Shown: positions 8,370 to 17,452, counted from the first letter of the stretch. The stretch is DNA of 42,194 nt from Lachnospiraceae bacterium (GCA_016288005.1 JAEEXY010000021.1:1-42194), one strand, 5' to 3'. A program made the numbers and translations. Notes: generated by a model from the letters alone, not told the origin.

Positions 8370-8906
8370 TTATTCCGGCCTGTCATCGATATCCTTCTGA
8401 ATGAGTTCCAGATACGGCACGAAAAAACCGTTTTTGCCTTCAAAGAAATATTCCCCGTTCAGTTCATCCGTACGGAAACTCTTCCTGCCTCCCAAATTGG
8501 CTCTTTCCCAGAATACCTCCAGCTCGCAGAGCCGCAGATAATAATACTTGTCGAGGCTCTTAAAATAGATCAGGAAGAATGCTATCCCGTCCTGCTTCTC
8601 GAAATCACGCATAAATTCGACCTGATGCTCGTGCACGTTCTGCAGCGCGAACGTCTCGGTCGCGCATTCCTTTGCGTCGAAGCACACGGGGACACCCTGT
8701 ACCGCGCCGATGTAGTCGACGGTACTCTTTTTGTCAAAATATGCGAGCGTGATATGACCGTGAGCCTTGTCCATCTCGATGGGCGTTATGGGGGTCGGGA
8801 TCTTCTGTATCAGAGCCAGTCCGCCCTCACGGTATTTTTCGTTCGTAAGATTGATGGATTCCTCGAGCTGTGAGCCGCGGAGTCCCCGCGAATTCCAAAG
8901 TGCCAA
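8370..8906 (-). CDS. recU: Holliday junction resolvase RecU
   Basis: A 178-residue Firmicute-type resolvase that cuts four-way DNA junctions in recombination and chromosome segregation. It shows the family pattern: NSRGLRGSQLEESINLTNEKY at the start (NSRG, LEESI), a KIPTPI segment, STVDYIGAVQGVPVCFDAKE with the catalytic D and DAKE residues, and NVHEHQVEFMRDFEKQDGIAFFLIYF. The start is a TTG at 8906 with GGGAGG 9 bases upstream; no better ATG exists. In many Firmicutes recU is followed by a penicillin-binding protein gene, but here it lies 58 bp after a CotH-like gene at the end of the long minus-strand series. Confidence 0.88.
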   Translation of the reverse strand: MALWNSRGLRGSQLEESINLTNEKYREGGLALIQKIPTPITPIEMDKAHGHITLAYFDKKSTVDYIGAVQGVPVCFDAKECATETFALQNVHEHQVEFMRDFEKQDGIAFFLIYFKSLDKYYYLRLCELEVFWERANLGGRKSFRTDELNGEYFFEGKNGFFVPYLELIQKDIDDRPE

Positions 8907-8964
8907 CTTTTGTGCCTCCCGTCACGGATCGCCGGGGAAAACCCTTAGCGGTCCGTTTTTCATG

Positions 8965-10641
8965 TCATCTGTTCCACTGAGTATCGAGCCACCTGCGCCT
9001 GTCGTTCACAAAGGTCCTGATATTCTTTACCATATCGACCTTCCATGCCTCGTCCCCGAGGTCCTTTGAAAGCTTCTCACAGGTATTAACAACACGGTTC
9101 GCCGTGTTTTCGATCGCGGAAGTCTCGCCGAGAGCCTTCCATTTATCCTTTACGATATCACGGAACCACTCCGCTTTCATCGCCGTGATGAACCATATAT
9201 TCGACCGGTCGTAGCCGTCATCCATGAGTTTCTGGAACGTGCAGGCAAAATACTCATTGCCCGACTCATAATAAGCCCAGTTAAAGTCCCAGGGAGCCAA
9301 GAAGGTCAGCCTCTCGTACATGCTCTCATCCGAAAGATCCACCGCCATGAAGAAGCTTCCCGCACCGACATCGTAGTTGTGCACGAGTTCCTCGAGGATC
9401 AGCATATTTGCAAGAGACTCGGTGTCAATGACAGCCTCAACCGCCTCTTTGGCAGAGCCGTACCGGTCTCCTGCCGGCACCGCGTTCATATCCCCGTCAA
9501 ACATATACGCAGTGTCATGCTCCGCCGCTTCGTAGAGGATATCGTAGCAGCCGTTCAGGTATTTCGTTATGAAATCCTTTTGCTCCTCATTGTTGATATC
9601 GCTCTTGATGCTGTAATTCCTGCTGAAGGTCTTTCGCGTATTTCCGCTTACATCGGTCATCTCAACCTTTTTGTGATCGAGCGTAAAATACGGATGCTCA
9701 TCGCCCGCATAATTGTCCATCTCGATAAAATACCCGATATCCGCGCCGTACTCATCCGCCTTGGGCTCATGCACCTCAACGCGCCCTTTCGTGGCCTGAT
9801 TCTGCTCGCATAAGAGATAGACTCCTTTGTAATCGCCGTTGATGTACAGATTCACATAACAGCTGTCGCTGCTGTAATATTTGCCGTCAAATATGGCCTT
9901 GGCCAGTTCAAAGCCCATGTGATCGGGCGCGAGATTCCAGAATGAACGCATCAGCACCCAGCTTTTGAACTTCTGTCCTTCGTGAAGTCCCAGCATCCCC
10001 TGTTTCTTTTCGAATTTGATGCGGTAGGACTTCTCATCGCCCTGATCCGCGGTCGAGTTGCCCCTGACCTTCACGCCTGCTGCTGCGGAAAGCCCGTACC
10101 CCGCGTCACAGTTGAAAACGTCCACGATGCTCGCGACATATTCATCCTTTGAGAGGATCGAGCGCTTTTCTTCGGTGGTGATGTAAATGCAAGAGGCCGT
10201 CTTCTGCTTGGAAAATTCTTTTTTGTTATCGGAAATCTGAGTTGAAAATGCGTCGTATAGCTCGCTCACGGCAGTAAAGTCGGGAAGCGGCGTTTCGGGC
10301 ACGCTAAGCGGATGAACAGCCGAAGGGTCGCTAACCCAGTCGCGCGCCGTTTGCGCTGCGGGATTGCCGTTCGTATGCGCGGTCCGGTTATCGGTGTTCT
10401 GATCGCCTGCGATCCCACTGCCGCCTGTTGCGTCATCGGCCGTGCCTGCCGCTCCGGTATCGTCCGTACGGTCCGCTCTCGTGCCGTCGGGTTCTGCTTC
10501 GTCCCGAATACCCGCGGCTGCATTATCCTGCGATGTGCCTTCGTTCCCGACAGTTCCTGAACCGCCGGTCTCTTTCCCGCATCCGCATAAACATAGAATT
10601 ATCAGAAATGTAATTAACCCCAATAACCGTACTTTCTTCAT
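8965..10641 (-). CDS. CotH-like kinase-fold lipoprotein
   Basis: A 558-residue secreted lipoprotein. Residues 1-21 form a lipoprotein signal peptide with lipobox LCGC. Residues about 22-105 are a low-complexity linker rich in Gly, Thr, Asp and Ala. From about 130 onward it matches the CotH spore-coat kinase family: VKVRGNST, SYRIKFEKKQG, SWVLMRSFWN, GDYKGVYLLCEQ, IGYFIEMDNY and the acidic LAPWDFNWAYYE segment typical of the metal/ATP site. CotH proteins are atypical kinases that phosphorylate coat proteins, but in clostridia many homologues are anchored outside the cell and have unknown or surface-adhesion roles. The lipobox argues for a surface location here. The ATG at 10641 has GGAGAG about 10 bases upstream. 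Confidence 0.85.
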   Translation of the reverse strand: MKKVRLLGLITFLIILCLCGCGKETGGSGTVGNEGTSQDNAAAGIRDEAEPDGTRADRTDDTGAAGTADDATGGSGIAGDQNTDNRTAHTNGNPAAQTARDWVSDPSAVHPLSVPETPLPDFTAVSELYDAFSTQISDNKKEFSKQKTASCIYITTEEKRSILSKDEYVASIVDVFNCDAGYGLSAAAGVKVRGNSTADQGDEKSYRIKFEKKQGMLGLHEGQKFKSWVLMRSFWNLAPDHMGFELAKAIFDGKYYSSDSCYVNLYINGDYKGVYLLCEQNQATKGRVEVHEPKADEYGADIGYFIEMDNYAGDEHPYFTLDHKKVEMTDVSGNTRKTFSRNYSIKSDINNEEQKDFITKYLNGCYDILYEAAEHDTAYMFDGDMNAVPAGDRYGSAKEAVEAVIDTESLANMLILEELVHNYDVGAGSFFMAVDLSDESMYERLTFLAPWDFNWAYYESGNEYFACTFQKLMDDGYDRSNIWFITAMKAEWFRDIVKDKWKALGETSAIENTANRVVNTCEKLSKDLGDEAWKVDMVKNIRTFVNDRRRWLDTQWNR

Positions 10642-10660
10642 TCCAGATACTCTCCGCTTT

Positions 10661-10683
10661 AGAATCGGCTTTCAGCCGATTCT
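10661..10683. repeat. Short perfect hairpin upstream of the cotH-like gene
   Basis: AGAATCGGCT and AGCCGATTCT form a 10 bp perfect stem with a 3-base loop. No U run follows on either strand, so it is not a standard terminator. It lies beside the larger palindromic element at 10694-10736 in the same 98 bp gap. Confidence 0.6.
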
Positions 10684-10693
10684 GATTCTCTTC

Positions 10694-10736
10694 GAGCATT
10701 CGCAGTTTGTGCCTGCGGCACAATTCTGCTTGCCTC
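10694..10736. repeat. TCGCAGTTT-hairpin-AATTCTGCTTGCCT element, copy A
   Basis: The flanks TCGCAGTTT and AATTCTGCTTGCCT surround the hairpin GTGCC-TGC-GGCAC, and the flanks themselves can pair (GCAG with CTGC). The same flanks with a different stem, CGGC-TGC-GCCG, occur at 15602-15641. The element lies between rluA and the cotH-like gene. Confidence 0.7.
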
Positions 10737-10739
10737 TCC

Positions 10740-11807
10740 CTACACGTCACTAGCGTACCAGTCTCCCCACAGCGCATGCGCCAGCGCCTTCCCGTCCCTG
10801 AACTCCCTGCCGGATATCCCCGGAAGGATCTCCGTTTGGGGAAATACAATGCGGTATGCCGCGAGCATCTGCGATCTTACTTTATATCTGTCGCGCATAG
10901 CGCGGTTAAATGCCGTATCGCCATATTTGCTGTCACCCGCGATCGGATGTTTTTCGTGCGCGAGCTGTGCCCTGATCTGGTGGCTCTTGCCCGTAAAAAG
11001 CTCCACCTCCGTGAGGGTGCATCCGTTCATGTATTTAAGCGGCCTCCATGCCGTCTCTATCAGTTCGGCGCCTTCTGCCGGAAGATCCGAGACAGTGACC
11101 TTATTGGTCGCCTCATCCTTTATCAGATATGCCTTTTTATGCTCGGGAACGATTATCTCGCCTTTGCAGAGCGCGAGATAATACTTATGCACGGTCCTGT
11201 CACGGAACATCTCCGAGAGCGCACGAAGGCCCTTCATGCTCAGCCCGCAGCAGACTATGCCCGAAGTATTGCGGTCGAGACGGTTGCAGACCGAGGGTCT
11301 GAATGTCGCAGGCGCGCCAAAGTCCAGTCCGTGCTTTTTGACCGCGTATTCGAGCAGGTATTCGTTCAGTGAAATATCATCCGGCCCCGCTTTTTGGGAC
11401 AAAATGCCCTCGGGCTTGTTGACGAGGATCACGTCGCTGTCTTCATAGATGATATTTGCCGCGAAATCAAAGCCGCCGTTTATGATCCCGTGCCGAGCGG
11501 GAGTCCTGCCGGTACTGCCTGTTCTGTCCGCAGTCTCGACCGGTGCAGCGTCACTGCCGCCCGCACCCGGTGCCGCATGGGAAATGACTCCGCCCATAGC
11601 GGTGTAGGTCTCGTCCGATAGGAAAAACTTTATCTCGTCTCCGACCGACAGTCTCTCGTTTCCTTCCGCCTTTTTGCCGTTTAGGACAATGTTCTTTTTC
11701 CGGAGCATCTTGTAGGCAAAGCCCTTACCCGCCTGCGGCAGGATCCTGTCTATTAATTTGTCGAGGCGCATTCCGTCCTCATTTTTACCTGCCGTAAAAC
11801 TCTGCAT
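10740..11807 (-). CDS. RluA-family pseudouridine synthase with an insert
   Basis: A 355-residue rRNA (probably 23S) or tRNA pseudouridine synthase. An S4-like RNA-binding domain is at about residues 12-62 (MRLDKLIDRILP, MLRKKNIVLNGK). The catalytic domain contains NRLDRNTSGIV with catalytic D178, a VNKPEG segment at 129-134 and HQIRAQLAHEKHPIAGDSKYGD near the end. Between the two domains, residues about 76-108 are a low-complexity Gly/Ala/Thr/Arg insert (SHAAPGAGGSDAAP...), longer than the usual linker. The exact target uridine cannot be assigned. GGGAGAA lies 5 bases before the ATG. Confidence 0.9.
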   Translation of the reverse strand: MQSFTAGKNEDGMRLDKLIDRILPQAGKGFAYKMLRKKNIVLNGKKAEGNERLSVGDEIKFFLSDETYTAMGGVISHAAPGAGGSDAAPVETADRTGSTGRTPARHGIINGGFDFAANIIYEDSDVILVNKPEGILSQKAGPDDISLNEYLLEYAVKKHGLDFGAPATFRPSVCNRLDRNTSGIVCCGLSMKGLRALSEMFRDRTVHKYYLALCKGEIIVPEHKKAYLIKDEATNKVTVSDLPAEGAELIETAWRPLKYMNGCTLTEVELFTGKSHQIRAQLAHEKHPIAGDSKYGDTAFNRAMRDRYKVRSQMLAAYRIVFPQTEILPGISGREFRDGKALAHALWGDWYASDV

Positions 11808-11864
11808 GCCATTCTCCCGTCATGATAAAAGATACCTTCGTCCCTTCGGTATAAAGCATCTGCC

Positions 11865-12506
11865 TTACGGCATCAGCGATTCCAACTCTCCGCAGAGCTT
11901 TTTACGTTCCTCATCGAACGCCGCCTTAGCCTCATCATTTTCAAAAGCCAGTTCGGCAGCGCTGTCGCTGCCCCTGAGCAGGCTTAAGAACTTTGACTTC
12001 TCATCGGTTATCGTAACCTTGTAATCGTATCCCCTGCGGGTAACGATGTCCTGAATGTAGTTGCGGATGTCGAGCACATCCTCCTCTTTCCTGCCCGTGA
12101 GTCCTATGATCTTGTCCGAGGTGATCACTGCGAACGCGAGCATCATGGCACGCTTCTCCGAAGTCATGATATAGTCCGCGTAAATGATGCTGCCGGGCTT
12201 TGCCGCCGCTTCCGCCTCCGCTGCCTCTGCCTCTGTAACGGACTTAAAGGGAAAGAACATGATATAAGTCGTCGCGTATCTGGCCATCGGGATCACGAAC
12301 AGAGCCGCGATGATCGTGAAAATATTGCCTTTCTCCCATTTGTTTAGGGCCAGTCCGAGCACAAATATGCCCGCCGCCACTGCAAAAAGTATCAGCGTCA
12401 TGATCAGCTCATAGCGCTTTTTCGAATCGATATACCCGACCTCTCCCTTTGCCTTGAAAGCAAGTCTCTTTTTCTCTTTGCCGTTTTTTCCGTTATTGTC
12501 CGCCAT
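11865..12506 (-). CDS. Two-span membrane protein of unknown function
   Basis: A 213-residue protein I do not recognise. A basic cytoplasmic N-terminus (KNGKEKKRLAFKAKG) is followed by two hydrophobic segments at about residues 36-54 and 60-85. The remaining 125 residues are soluble and charged, including an Ala/Glu stretch (EAEAAEAEAAAKPG). That part appears cytoplasmic and ends in an acidic helix. It lies between two pseudouridine synthase genes (41 and 57 bp gaps) and is probably cotranscribed with them. Context suggests no specific role. AAGGA lies 9 bases before the ATG. Confidence 0.8.
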   Translation of the reverse strand: MADNNGKNGKEKKRLAFKAKGEVGYIDSKKRYELIMTLILFAVAAGIFVLGLALNKWEKGNIFTIIAALFVIPMARYATTYIMFFPFKSVTEAEAAEAEAAAKPGSIIYADYIMTSEKRAMMLAFAVITSDKIIGLTGRKEEDVLDIRNYIQDIVTRRGYDYKVTITDEKSKFLSLLRGSDSAAELAFENDEAKAAFDEERKKLCGELESLMP

Positions 12507-12547
12507 AGTGTCAATCCTTATCCTGAATTATTGATGCTCCGTTCTTA

Positions 12548-13279
12548 TTATTTGCCGACCGCGGCTTTGAGCTCACGTATCTCCGCATCGGTCAGTGCCC
12601 TGTATTCGCCCGGCTTCAGCTGTGCGTCGAGCTTCAGCGGTCCGAACGCGATCCTTTTCAGATACGTCACATCTCCTCCGACCGCCGCGAGCAGGCGCTT
12701 AACCTCGTGAAAACGTCCCTCGCACACCGTAACGAGAGCCTCACAGGTATCATTATCCCCATCTTCGCCCAGTATTTCAAGCTTTGCGGGGCGCGAGACA
12801 AAGTCCTTGAACTCTATGCCTCCGCTTAATCTTTCGGCCGCGTCCGGGGCCAGCCGACCGCTGACTCTCGCGAAATAGGTCTTCTCAACGCTTCTTGACG
12901 GCGCGAGCAGATAATGGCTCAGCTCTCCGTCGTCACACACGAGCAGCAGTCCTTCTGTGTCCTTATCGAGCCTTCCGACCGTAAACAGGCCTTTGAGCCC
13001 CTCGCTTTTAAAAATGTCAATGACCGTGGCGTCTCTCACGTCTGAATTCGCGCTCACGGTCCCCGCGGGTTTGTTCAGCATGAACCAGTGCTTTTTCGCA
13101 AGCTCTCCGACGCCTCCGAGGGCTTTTCCGTCAACGCTTACGCTGTCAGCCTCCGAAACCGCCGCGCCGCTGTCCTTTACCACGGTTCCGTTCATGCTCA
13201 CCCTGCCTTTGCGCACGATCTCCTTGACTTCGCTCCTCGTGCCGATCCCGCAGTCCGCGAGATATTTATCAAGCCTCAT
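12548..13279 (-). CDS. RsuA/RluB-family pseudouridine synthase
   Basis: A 243-residue enzyme that isomerises uridine in rRNA. An N-terminal S4 domain (MRLDKYLADCGIGTRSEVK) covers residues 1-55. The catalytic motif GRLDKDTEGLLL holds D105, and a C-terminal EGRFHEVKRLLAAVG motif is typical of the RsuA/RluB/RluE group. The size fits RsuA (16S rRNA position 516), but RluB cannot be excluded. I placed the start at 13279, where CGGAGAAGAG precedes the ATG. A longer frame starting at 13303 has no ribosome binding site and would add eight residues not seen in the family. Confidence 0.9.
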   Translation of the reverse strand: MRLDKYLADCGIGTRSEVKEIVRKGRVSMNGTVVKDSGAAVSEADSVSVDGKALGGVGELAKKHWFMLNKPAGTVSANSDVRDATVIDIFKSEGLKGLFTVGRLDKDTEGLLLVCDDGELSHYLLAPSRSVEKTYFARVSGRLAPDAAERLSGGIEFKDFVSRPAKLEILGEDGDNDTCEALVTVCEGRFHEVKRLLAAVGGDVTYLKRIAFGPLKLDAQLKPGEYRALTDAEIRELKAAVGK

Positions 13280-13318
13280 CGCTCTTCTCCGTTCCGTATG
13301 CATGCGCCGGCATGCTCT

Positions 13319-14770
13319 TTACTGCATCCTCCAGCCCGGCAGGTACTTGTTCCTGAAACGTCCCTGCGCGGCCTTACCCCAGCCTAACGGGAAGCCGTCG
13401 GTGCAGATGAGCACGTAGCCGTCAGGCGTGTCCGCGGGTATCTCTATGCTCTCGCATTTCAGATACCTGATAACGTCCGTGCCGTCAGAGGGCAGGTCGA
13501 GGATATTGTCATACTCGTCCGCGTGCAAAGCGCATGCGAGTGCCTGTGAGGGCTCAAACCGTCCCTTCTTCATCTCACCCAGAAGCAGGCCTGATCTCAT
13601 GATCCTGAGGCCTTTGAGCGCCGGCAGTCCTTCCGGCAGCATATAGAGCCTGTCCTCGCGGACCTCGAGACGCTCAGCGGGGATCTCAAAGCCCAGTTTT
13701 TCGAGGAAATCAAAGGTTTCCGCAGAAATGTTCTTATATGTCTTTCGCGTCCGCTCATCGTACCGGTTGGGACGACCCTTTTCAGTATAGTATTCCGTCG
13801 CCTGTGCCTTGGGAACATGCCGGTCCGATCCGGGAGAATCATCGCCGGCCTTCTTTTTAAGCAGCGCGACGAAATGTCCTTCTCCCTTTATCCTGTGTGG
13901 ATAGAGTCTCAGCGCTCCGGAGATCTCGCCCGGTCCGTCCGCGAGCTCGGGTCTGGCATGCGCGAAACCCTCAAAGCCCGGTGCCGTGATATCCGCAGTC
14001 TCCAAAACCTCCATGTCGGGGTATTCTTCGAGCAGCCATTTCAGTGTGCCCTCATCCTCCTCAACCGAGAAGGTACAGGTCGAATAGATCATGTATCCGC
14101 CGGCCTTAAGCATTTTCACCGCGCTCGGCAGTATCTGGCGCTGGAGCTTCGCGTAATATCCCGTGCCGTACTGTTCCCAGTTTTTAATGATCGCGTGCGA
14201 TTTGCGGAACATACCCTCGCCCGAGCAGGGAGCGTCCACGAGTATCTTGTCGAAATACCCGCAAAAACTGTCCTCGAGCTTTGCGGGCGCTTCACTGATC
14301 ACGACAGCGTTGCGTATACCGAAAAGCTCCACGTTTTTTAAGAGCGCCTTTGCGCGTGAATTGCTGATGTCGTTGCAGACCAGCACTCCGCTACCTTTCA
14401 GCTTCGCGCCTAGCTCCGTCGTCTTTCCTCCGGGCGCCGCGCACAGATCGAGCACACGGTCTCCGGGCTGCACGGGCAGGAGCGACGCGGGCGTCATCGC
14501 GCTAGGCTCCTGTATGTAATAGAGCCCCGCATAATAGTACGGATGCTTCGAGGCTCTGTCGCTCTCATCGTAGTAAAAACCGTTCTTTATCCAGGGTACC
14601 TTCGTCACCTCTACGGGCGAGATCCCGGCGAAACGTTCGGGAGAGAGCTTAAGAGTGTTGACCCTTATGCCCGCATTATGCTTCTCATTATAACAATCGA
14701 GGAAGCTGTCAAGCTCATCGCCCAACAGCTCCTTCATTTTCATCTTAAAATTCTCGGGTAAAAAATCCAT
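13319..14770 (-). CDS. RsmF-like RNA cytosine-C5 methyltransferase
   Basis: A 483-residue NOL1/NOP2/Sun-family methyltransferase. The SAM-binding motif DLCAAPGGKT is at 109-117, the PCSGEGMF motif at 181-188 and the catalytic STCTFS at 230-235, with nucleophile C232. The C-terminal third (about 330-483) matches the RsmF-type extension and a PUA-like RNA-binding domain. The overall length also fits RsmF rather than RsmB, which carries an N-terminal NusB-like domain that is absent here. The likely target is a 16S rRNA cytosine. The gene follows relQ by 16 bp and precedes the rsuA-type gene by 39 bp. GGAGAAAA lies just before the ATG. Confidence 0.9.
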   Translation of the reverse strand: MDFLPENFKMKMKELLGDELDSFLDCYNEKHNAGIRVNTLKLSPERFAGISPVEVTKVPWIKNGFYYDESDRASKHPYYYAGLYYIQEPSAMTPASLLPVQPGDRVLDLCAAPGGKTTELGAKLKGSGVLVCNDISNSRAKALLKNVELFGIRNAVVISEAPAKLEDSFCGYFDKILVDAPCSGEGMFRKSHAIIKNWEQYGTGYYAKLQRQILPSAVKMLKAGGYMIYSTCTFSVEEDEGTLKWLLEEYPDMEVLETADITAPGFEGFAHARPELADGPGEISGALRLYPHRIKGEGHFVALLKKKAGDDSPGSDRHVPKAQATEYYTEKGRPNRYDERTRKTYKNISAETFDFLEKLGFEIPAERLEVREDRLYMLPEGLPALKGLRIMRSGLLLGEMKKGRFEPSQALACALHADEYDNILDLPSDGTDVIRYLKCESIEIPADTPDGYVLICTDGFPLGWGKAAQGRFRNKYLPGWRMQ

Positions 14771-14786
14771 CTTTTTCTCCGTACGT

Positions 14787-15590
14787 CTACCTCAGTGACT
14801 GTGCCCTGTAGCCTTCCGAAATGATATCGAGTTCCTTGGCAAAATGCTGCAGCGTCTCGAGATCCTCGCTCTCGTATATCCTGAAGAACTCGTCCTGTAT
14901 CTTGATGATCTCACGCTTGTTGGCGACCTTGTACAGGTTCTGGATATTGGTCAGGATATCCGCGACAACGTTGGACTTGATCGTGAATGAATTCTGCGCG
15001 TCCATGATCTCGCTGCGCACAAGGCTCATCTCGCGGTCCAGCACGACGATCGCCTCACTGGCCTTGAGCAGCCTCTGACGCAGGGTCTCGGGCATGTTCT
15101 GACGGTATTTGTACTGAAGCGAATGCTCGACCGTCGCCCAGAAATTCATCGCGAGCGTCCTGATCTGTATCTCCGCGAAAATATCCTTGGGCCCGTGTAT
15201 CGTCTCGACCCTGTACTTGATGACCATGTGGTAGCTTCGGTATCCCGAAGGCTTGGTGTCCTTGATATAGTCGAGCTCCTCGACCACCTTCATGTCGGTC
15301 CTCTTGCGTATCAGCTCAACGACCTTGTATATGTCCTCGATGAACTGGCAGATGATGCGGATACCGGCGATATCGTCGATCTCGGCTTCGAAATCGTCCA
15401 GCGAGATATGCTTCTTCTGGACCTTTTCAAGGATCGAGGATATGGTCTTTACCCTGCCGTCCACCTGCTCTATCGGCGAATAGAGTCCCGCCTTTTTGTA
15501 AGAGTTCTGGACATGCTCGAACTTAACCTTGAGCTCGTCCACTGCCAGTGCGTAGGGCTCAAGTATTTCTCTCCAAAGTTGTATCTCCAT
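14787..15590 (-). CDS. Small alarmone synthetase, RelQ-type GTP pyrophosphokinase
   Basis: A 267-residue single-domain (p)ppGpp synthetase that transfers pyrophosphate from ATP to GTP or GDP. It has the synthetase core: IDDIAGIRIICQF, KPSGYRSYHMVI and EIQIRTLAMNFWATVEHSLQYKY. No HD hydrolase domain, TGS or ACT domain is present, so it belongs to the small synthetases, closest in form to RelQ (YjbM). RelQ genes often lie near ppnK and rluD-like genes; here rRNA-modification genes follow. The gene is 88 bp downstream of an LCP gene, and a palindromic element (15602-15641) ends just before the GAAAGGAACTT ribosome binding site, which could affect its translation. Confidence 0.93.
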   Translation of the reverse strand: MEIQLWREILEPYALAVDELKVKFEHVQNSYKKAGLYSPIEQVDGRVKTISSILEKVQKKHISLDDFEAEIDDIAGIRIICQFIEDIYKVVELIRKRTDMKVVEELDYIKDTKPSGYRSYHMVIKYRVETIHGPKDIFAEIQIRTLAMNFWATVEHSLQYKYRQNMPETLRQRLLKASEAIVVLDREMSLVRSEIMDAQNSFTIKSNVVADILTNIQNLYKVANKREIIKIQDEFFRIYESEDLETLQHFAKELDIISEGYRAQSLR

Positions 15591-15601
15591 AAGTTCCTTT
15601 C

Positions 15602-15641
15602 AGGCACTCGCAGTTTCGGCTGCGCCGAATTCTGCTTGCCT
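15602..15641. repeat. TCGCAGTTT-hairpin-AATTCTGCTTGCCT element, copy B
   Basis: The outer arms AGGCA and TGCCT, the middle arms GCAG and CTGC, and the inner arms TTCGGC and GCCGAA around the loop TGC form an interrupted hairpin of about 15 pairs. The flanks match copy A at 10694-10736 while the inner stem differs in a pair-preserving way. It ends 11 bases before the relQ start codon. Confidence 0.7.
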
Positions 15642-15678
15642 TTCGCTCCTTTTCTCCGATCGGAGCAGATAAAAATGA

Positions 15679-17427
15679 TCATTCTCCCCCGCTGCCGTAA
15701 ATAAACTCGTGCAGAGCCTTTGAATTGGCCTCAAGGTCGATCTTGGTGACGATCATCCCTCGCAGCAGCGCTTCCGAAAAAGTACCGCTCACAGGGATCC
15801 GGTAATTCTGTATCCCGGAATCAAATCCGACTTCCGTCAGAATACCTACGTATTTCTCGATATCCTCCGCGGTCAGGTCTGTCGTCACATACTGCAGGCA
15901 TCTGTTCGCGAGTCCGAGCAGCTCGAAATAGTTCTTGCCCGTAAGCGTCGAATATATCCTGTTGAGCACGTTCCTCTGCCTGCCCGTACGTCCGAAATCA
16001 CTGTACTCGCCCGATGCCGTGCCTACGGCCCTGATCCTGCAGTAACCGAGCGCCTGATTGCCGTTGAGACGGTTGGTGCCGACGCGGACATTGCGGTATT
16101 CGGGCTTTGAAATATAATTCGTGGTGTTGAGATACTCCGCCTCCTGCGCGGTAAGCGTCACATCCACGCCTCCGAGCGCATCGATTATATCCTCAAAGCT
16201 CTCGAAATTCACGAGCATGTAATTGTCGATCTCTATGCCGAGATTGACCTTCAGTGTATCGTACAGGAGTGAGACGCCGCCTATCGTGTATGCAACATTG
16301 ATCCTGTTGTCGATATGTCCGGGGATCGCGACAAGGCAGTCTCTCATGATCGAAGTAAGCTTAACGGACTTCTCTTTGCGGTTTACCGAAGCTATCATCA
16401 GCAGGTCGCTGCGTCCGCGCGATGAGCCGCCGCCGATATTCTCCTCACCGATCAGCAGGATATTGTAAACATCCTTAAGGACCGCTGCCTCCGGGTCATC
16501 CTGCGTATCGTCCCCGGGAGCCTCCGTCGGGGATATATCGGGAGTGACAACGGTATGGTCTCCGTCCACCACCTCAATATCCGGTTTCTCGGGCATATCG
16601 GGCAGATCGCTCTCGTCGGGCACCTCCGCCTCATCGACGGGCTGTACCGGCGCGTATGTGATCTTGTCGGCCGCGTATTTGCTGCCCCATTTGACCAGCA
16701 GTCCCTTGCCGGGGCCCGAAGTCATAACCCATGTGAGCATGACGATGAGCACCAGCGCGACGCCGGCTACCATGTATCCCCACCAGGGAATGCGCGCGAA
16801 AAAGTTCTCTTTCCGGGGCTCTTCCCCGTCACCGTCGTCCGGACCGGACTCTTCGCCCTCCGGCATGGCCTCGGTGGGAACGGTACCGTTCATCGGCACC
16901 ATTATCATTGAGTTTTCTATCTCCGAATTGACCTGCTGAAGAATGGAATCGCCGATGGCTTCGACCATCTCCATATCCGCTTCCTCATTCTCCATCTCGG
17001 CTATATCTTCGGCAAAATCGTCTGTCTCCTCTTCAGCTTCGGCAGGCTGTTCGTTATCGGCAGGATTTGCGTCTTCTGCGGGATTTGCATCTTCCGCGGG
17101 ATATGCGGCTTTGACGAGCTCCGCCGCCTCTGCGGGCTCCGCGGGCACAGGTATATCCTCTGCACTCTCCGCAGCAGGTACGTCCCCGTCATTCTCAGTC
17201 CCGGGCATGTCTGAGGTGCTCCCCGGTCCGGGTATGTCTCCCGTACTCCCGGACTCAGGTATGTCCCCGGCGTCACCGGTCCCGGGCGTATAATCCCATG
17301 GCTCCGGTCCGGGGCCTGCGGCCTCGCCTTCACCGATATCGTAGATCTTTATGTCGTTTTCTTCTTCCTCCGGTATCCTGTCGGGTTTTATCTCGATCAG
17401 TTCATCGGGGTTATTGGTTTGCTCCAT
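15679..17427 (-). CDS. LytR-CpsA-Psr family protein with long acidic N-terminus
   Basis: A 582-residue LCP protein. LCP enzymes transfer undecaprenyl-linked teichoic acids or polysaccharides to peptidoglycan. Residues 1-210 are an unusually long acidic cytoplasmic region with Pro/Gly/Ser and Pro-Ala-Glu repeats. One transmembrane span follows at about 216-240 (WWGYMVAGVALVLIVMLTWV). The extracellular LCP domain is at about 330-500: NILLIGEE, SRGRSDLLMIASVN, LTSIMRDCLVAIPG, NVAYTIGG, GNQALGYCRIR and FGRTGRQRNVL, including the conserved arginines. It is a paralogue of the next gene upstream (25 bp gap). GGAGGG is 5 bases before the ATG. Confidence 0.93.
   Translation of the reverse strand: MEQTNNPDELIEIKPDRIPEEEENDIKIYDIGEGEAAGPGPEPWDYTPGTGDAGDIPESGSTGDIPGPGSTSDMPGTENDGDVPAAESAEDIPVPAEPAEAAELVKAAYPAEDANPAEDANPADNEQPAEAEEETDDFAEDIAEMENEEADMEMVEAIGDSILQQVNSEIENSMIMVPMNGTVPTEAMPEGEESGPDDGDGEEPRKENFFARIPWWGYMVAGVALVLIVMLTWVMTSGPGKGLLVKWGSKYAADKITYAPVQPVDEAEVPDESDLPDMPEKPDIEVVDGDHTVVTPDISPTEAPGDDTQDDPEAAVLKDVYNILLIGEENIGGGSSRGRSDLLMIASVNRKEKSVKLTSIMRDCLVAIPGHIDNRINVAYTIGGVSLLYDTLKVNLGIEIDNYMLVNFESFEDIIDALGGVDVTLTAQEAEYLNTTNYISKPEYRNVRVGTNRLNGNQALGYCRIRAVGTASGEYSDFGRTGRQRNVLNRIYSTLTGKNYFELLGLANRCLQYVTTDLTAEDIEKYVGILTEVGFDSGIQNYRIPVSGTFSEALLRGMIVTKIDLEANSKALHEFIYGSGGE
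17040..17300. repeat. Low-complexity repeats inside an LCP gene
   Basis: This part of the LCP gene encodes degenerate repeats of about 10-11 residues (GDIPESGST, GDIPGPGST, SDMPG) and then PAEDAN repeated twice. At DNA level, GCGTCTTCTGCGGGATTT-like units recur. Such arrays can expand or contract by slippage, so the length of the cytoplasmic tail may vary between strains. Confidence 0.6.
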
Positions 17428-17452
17428 GGCTTCCCTCCGTATCAGCGGCAGA

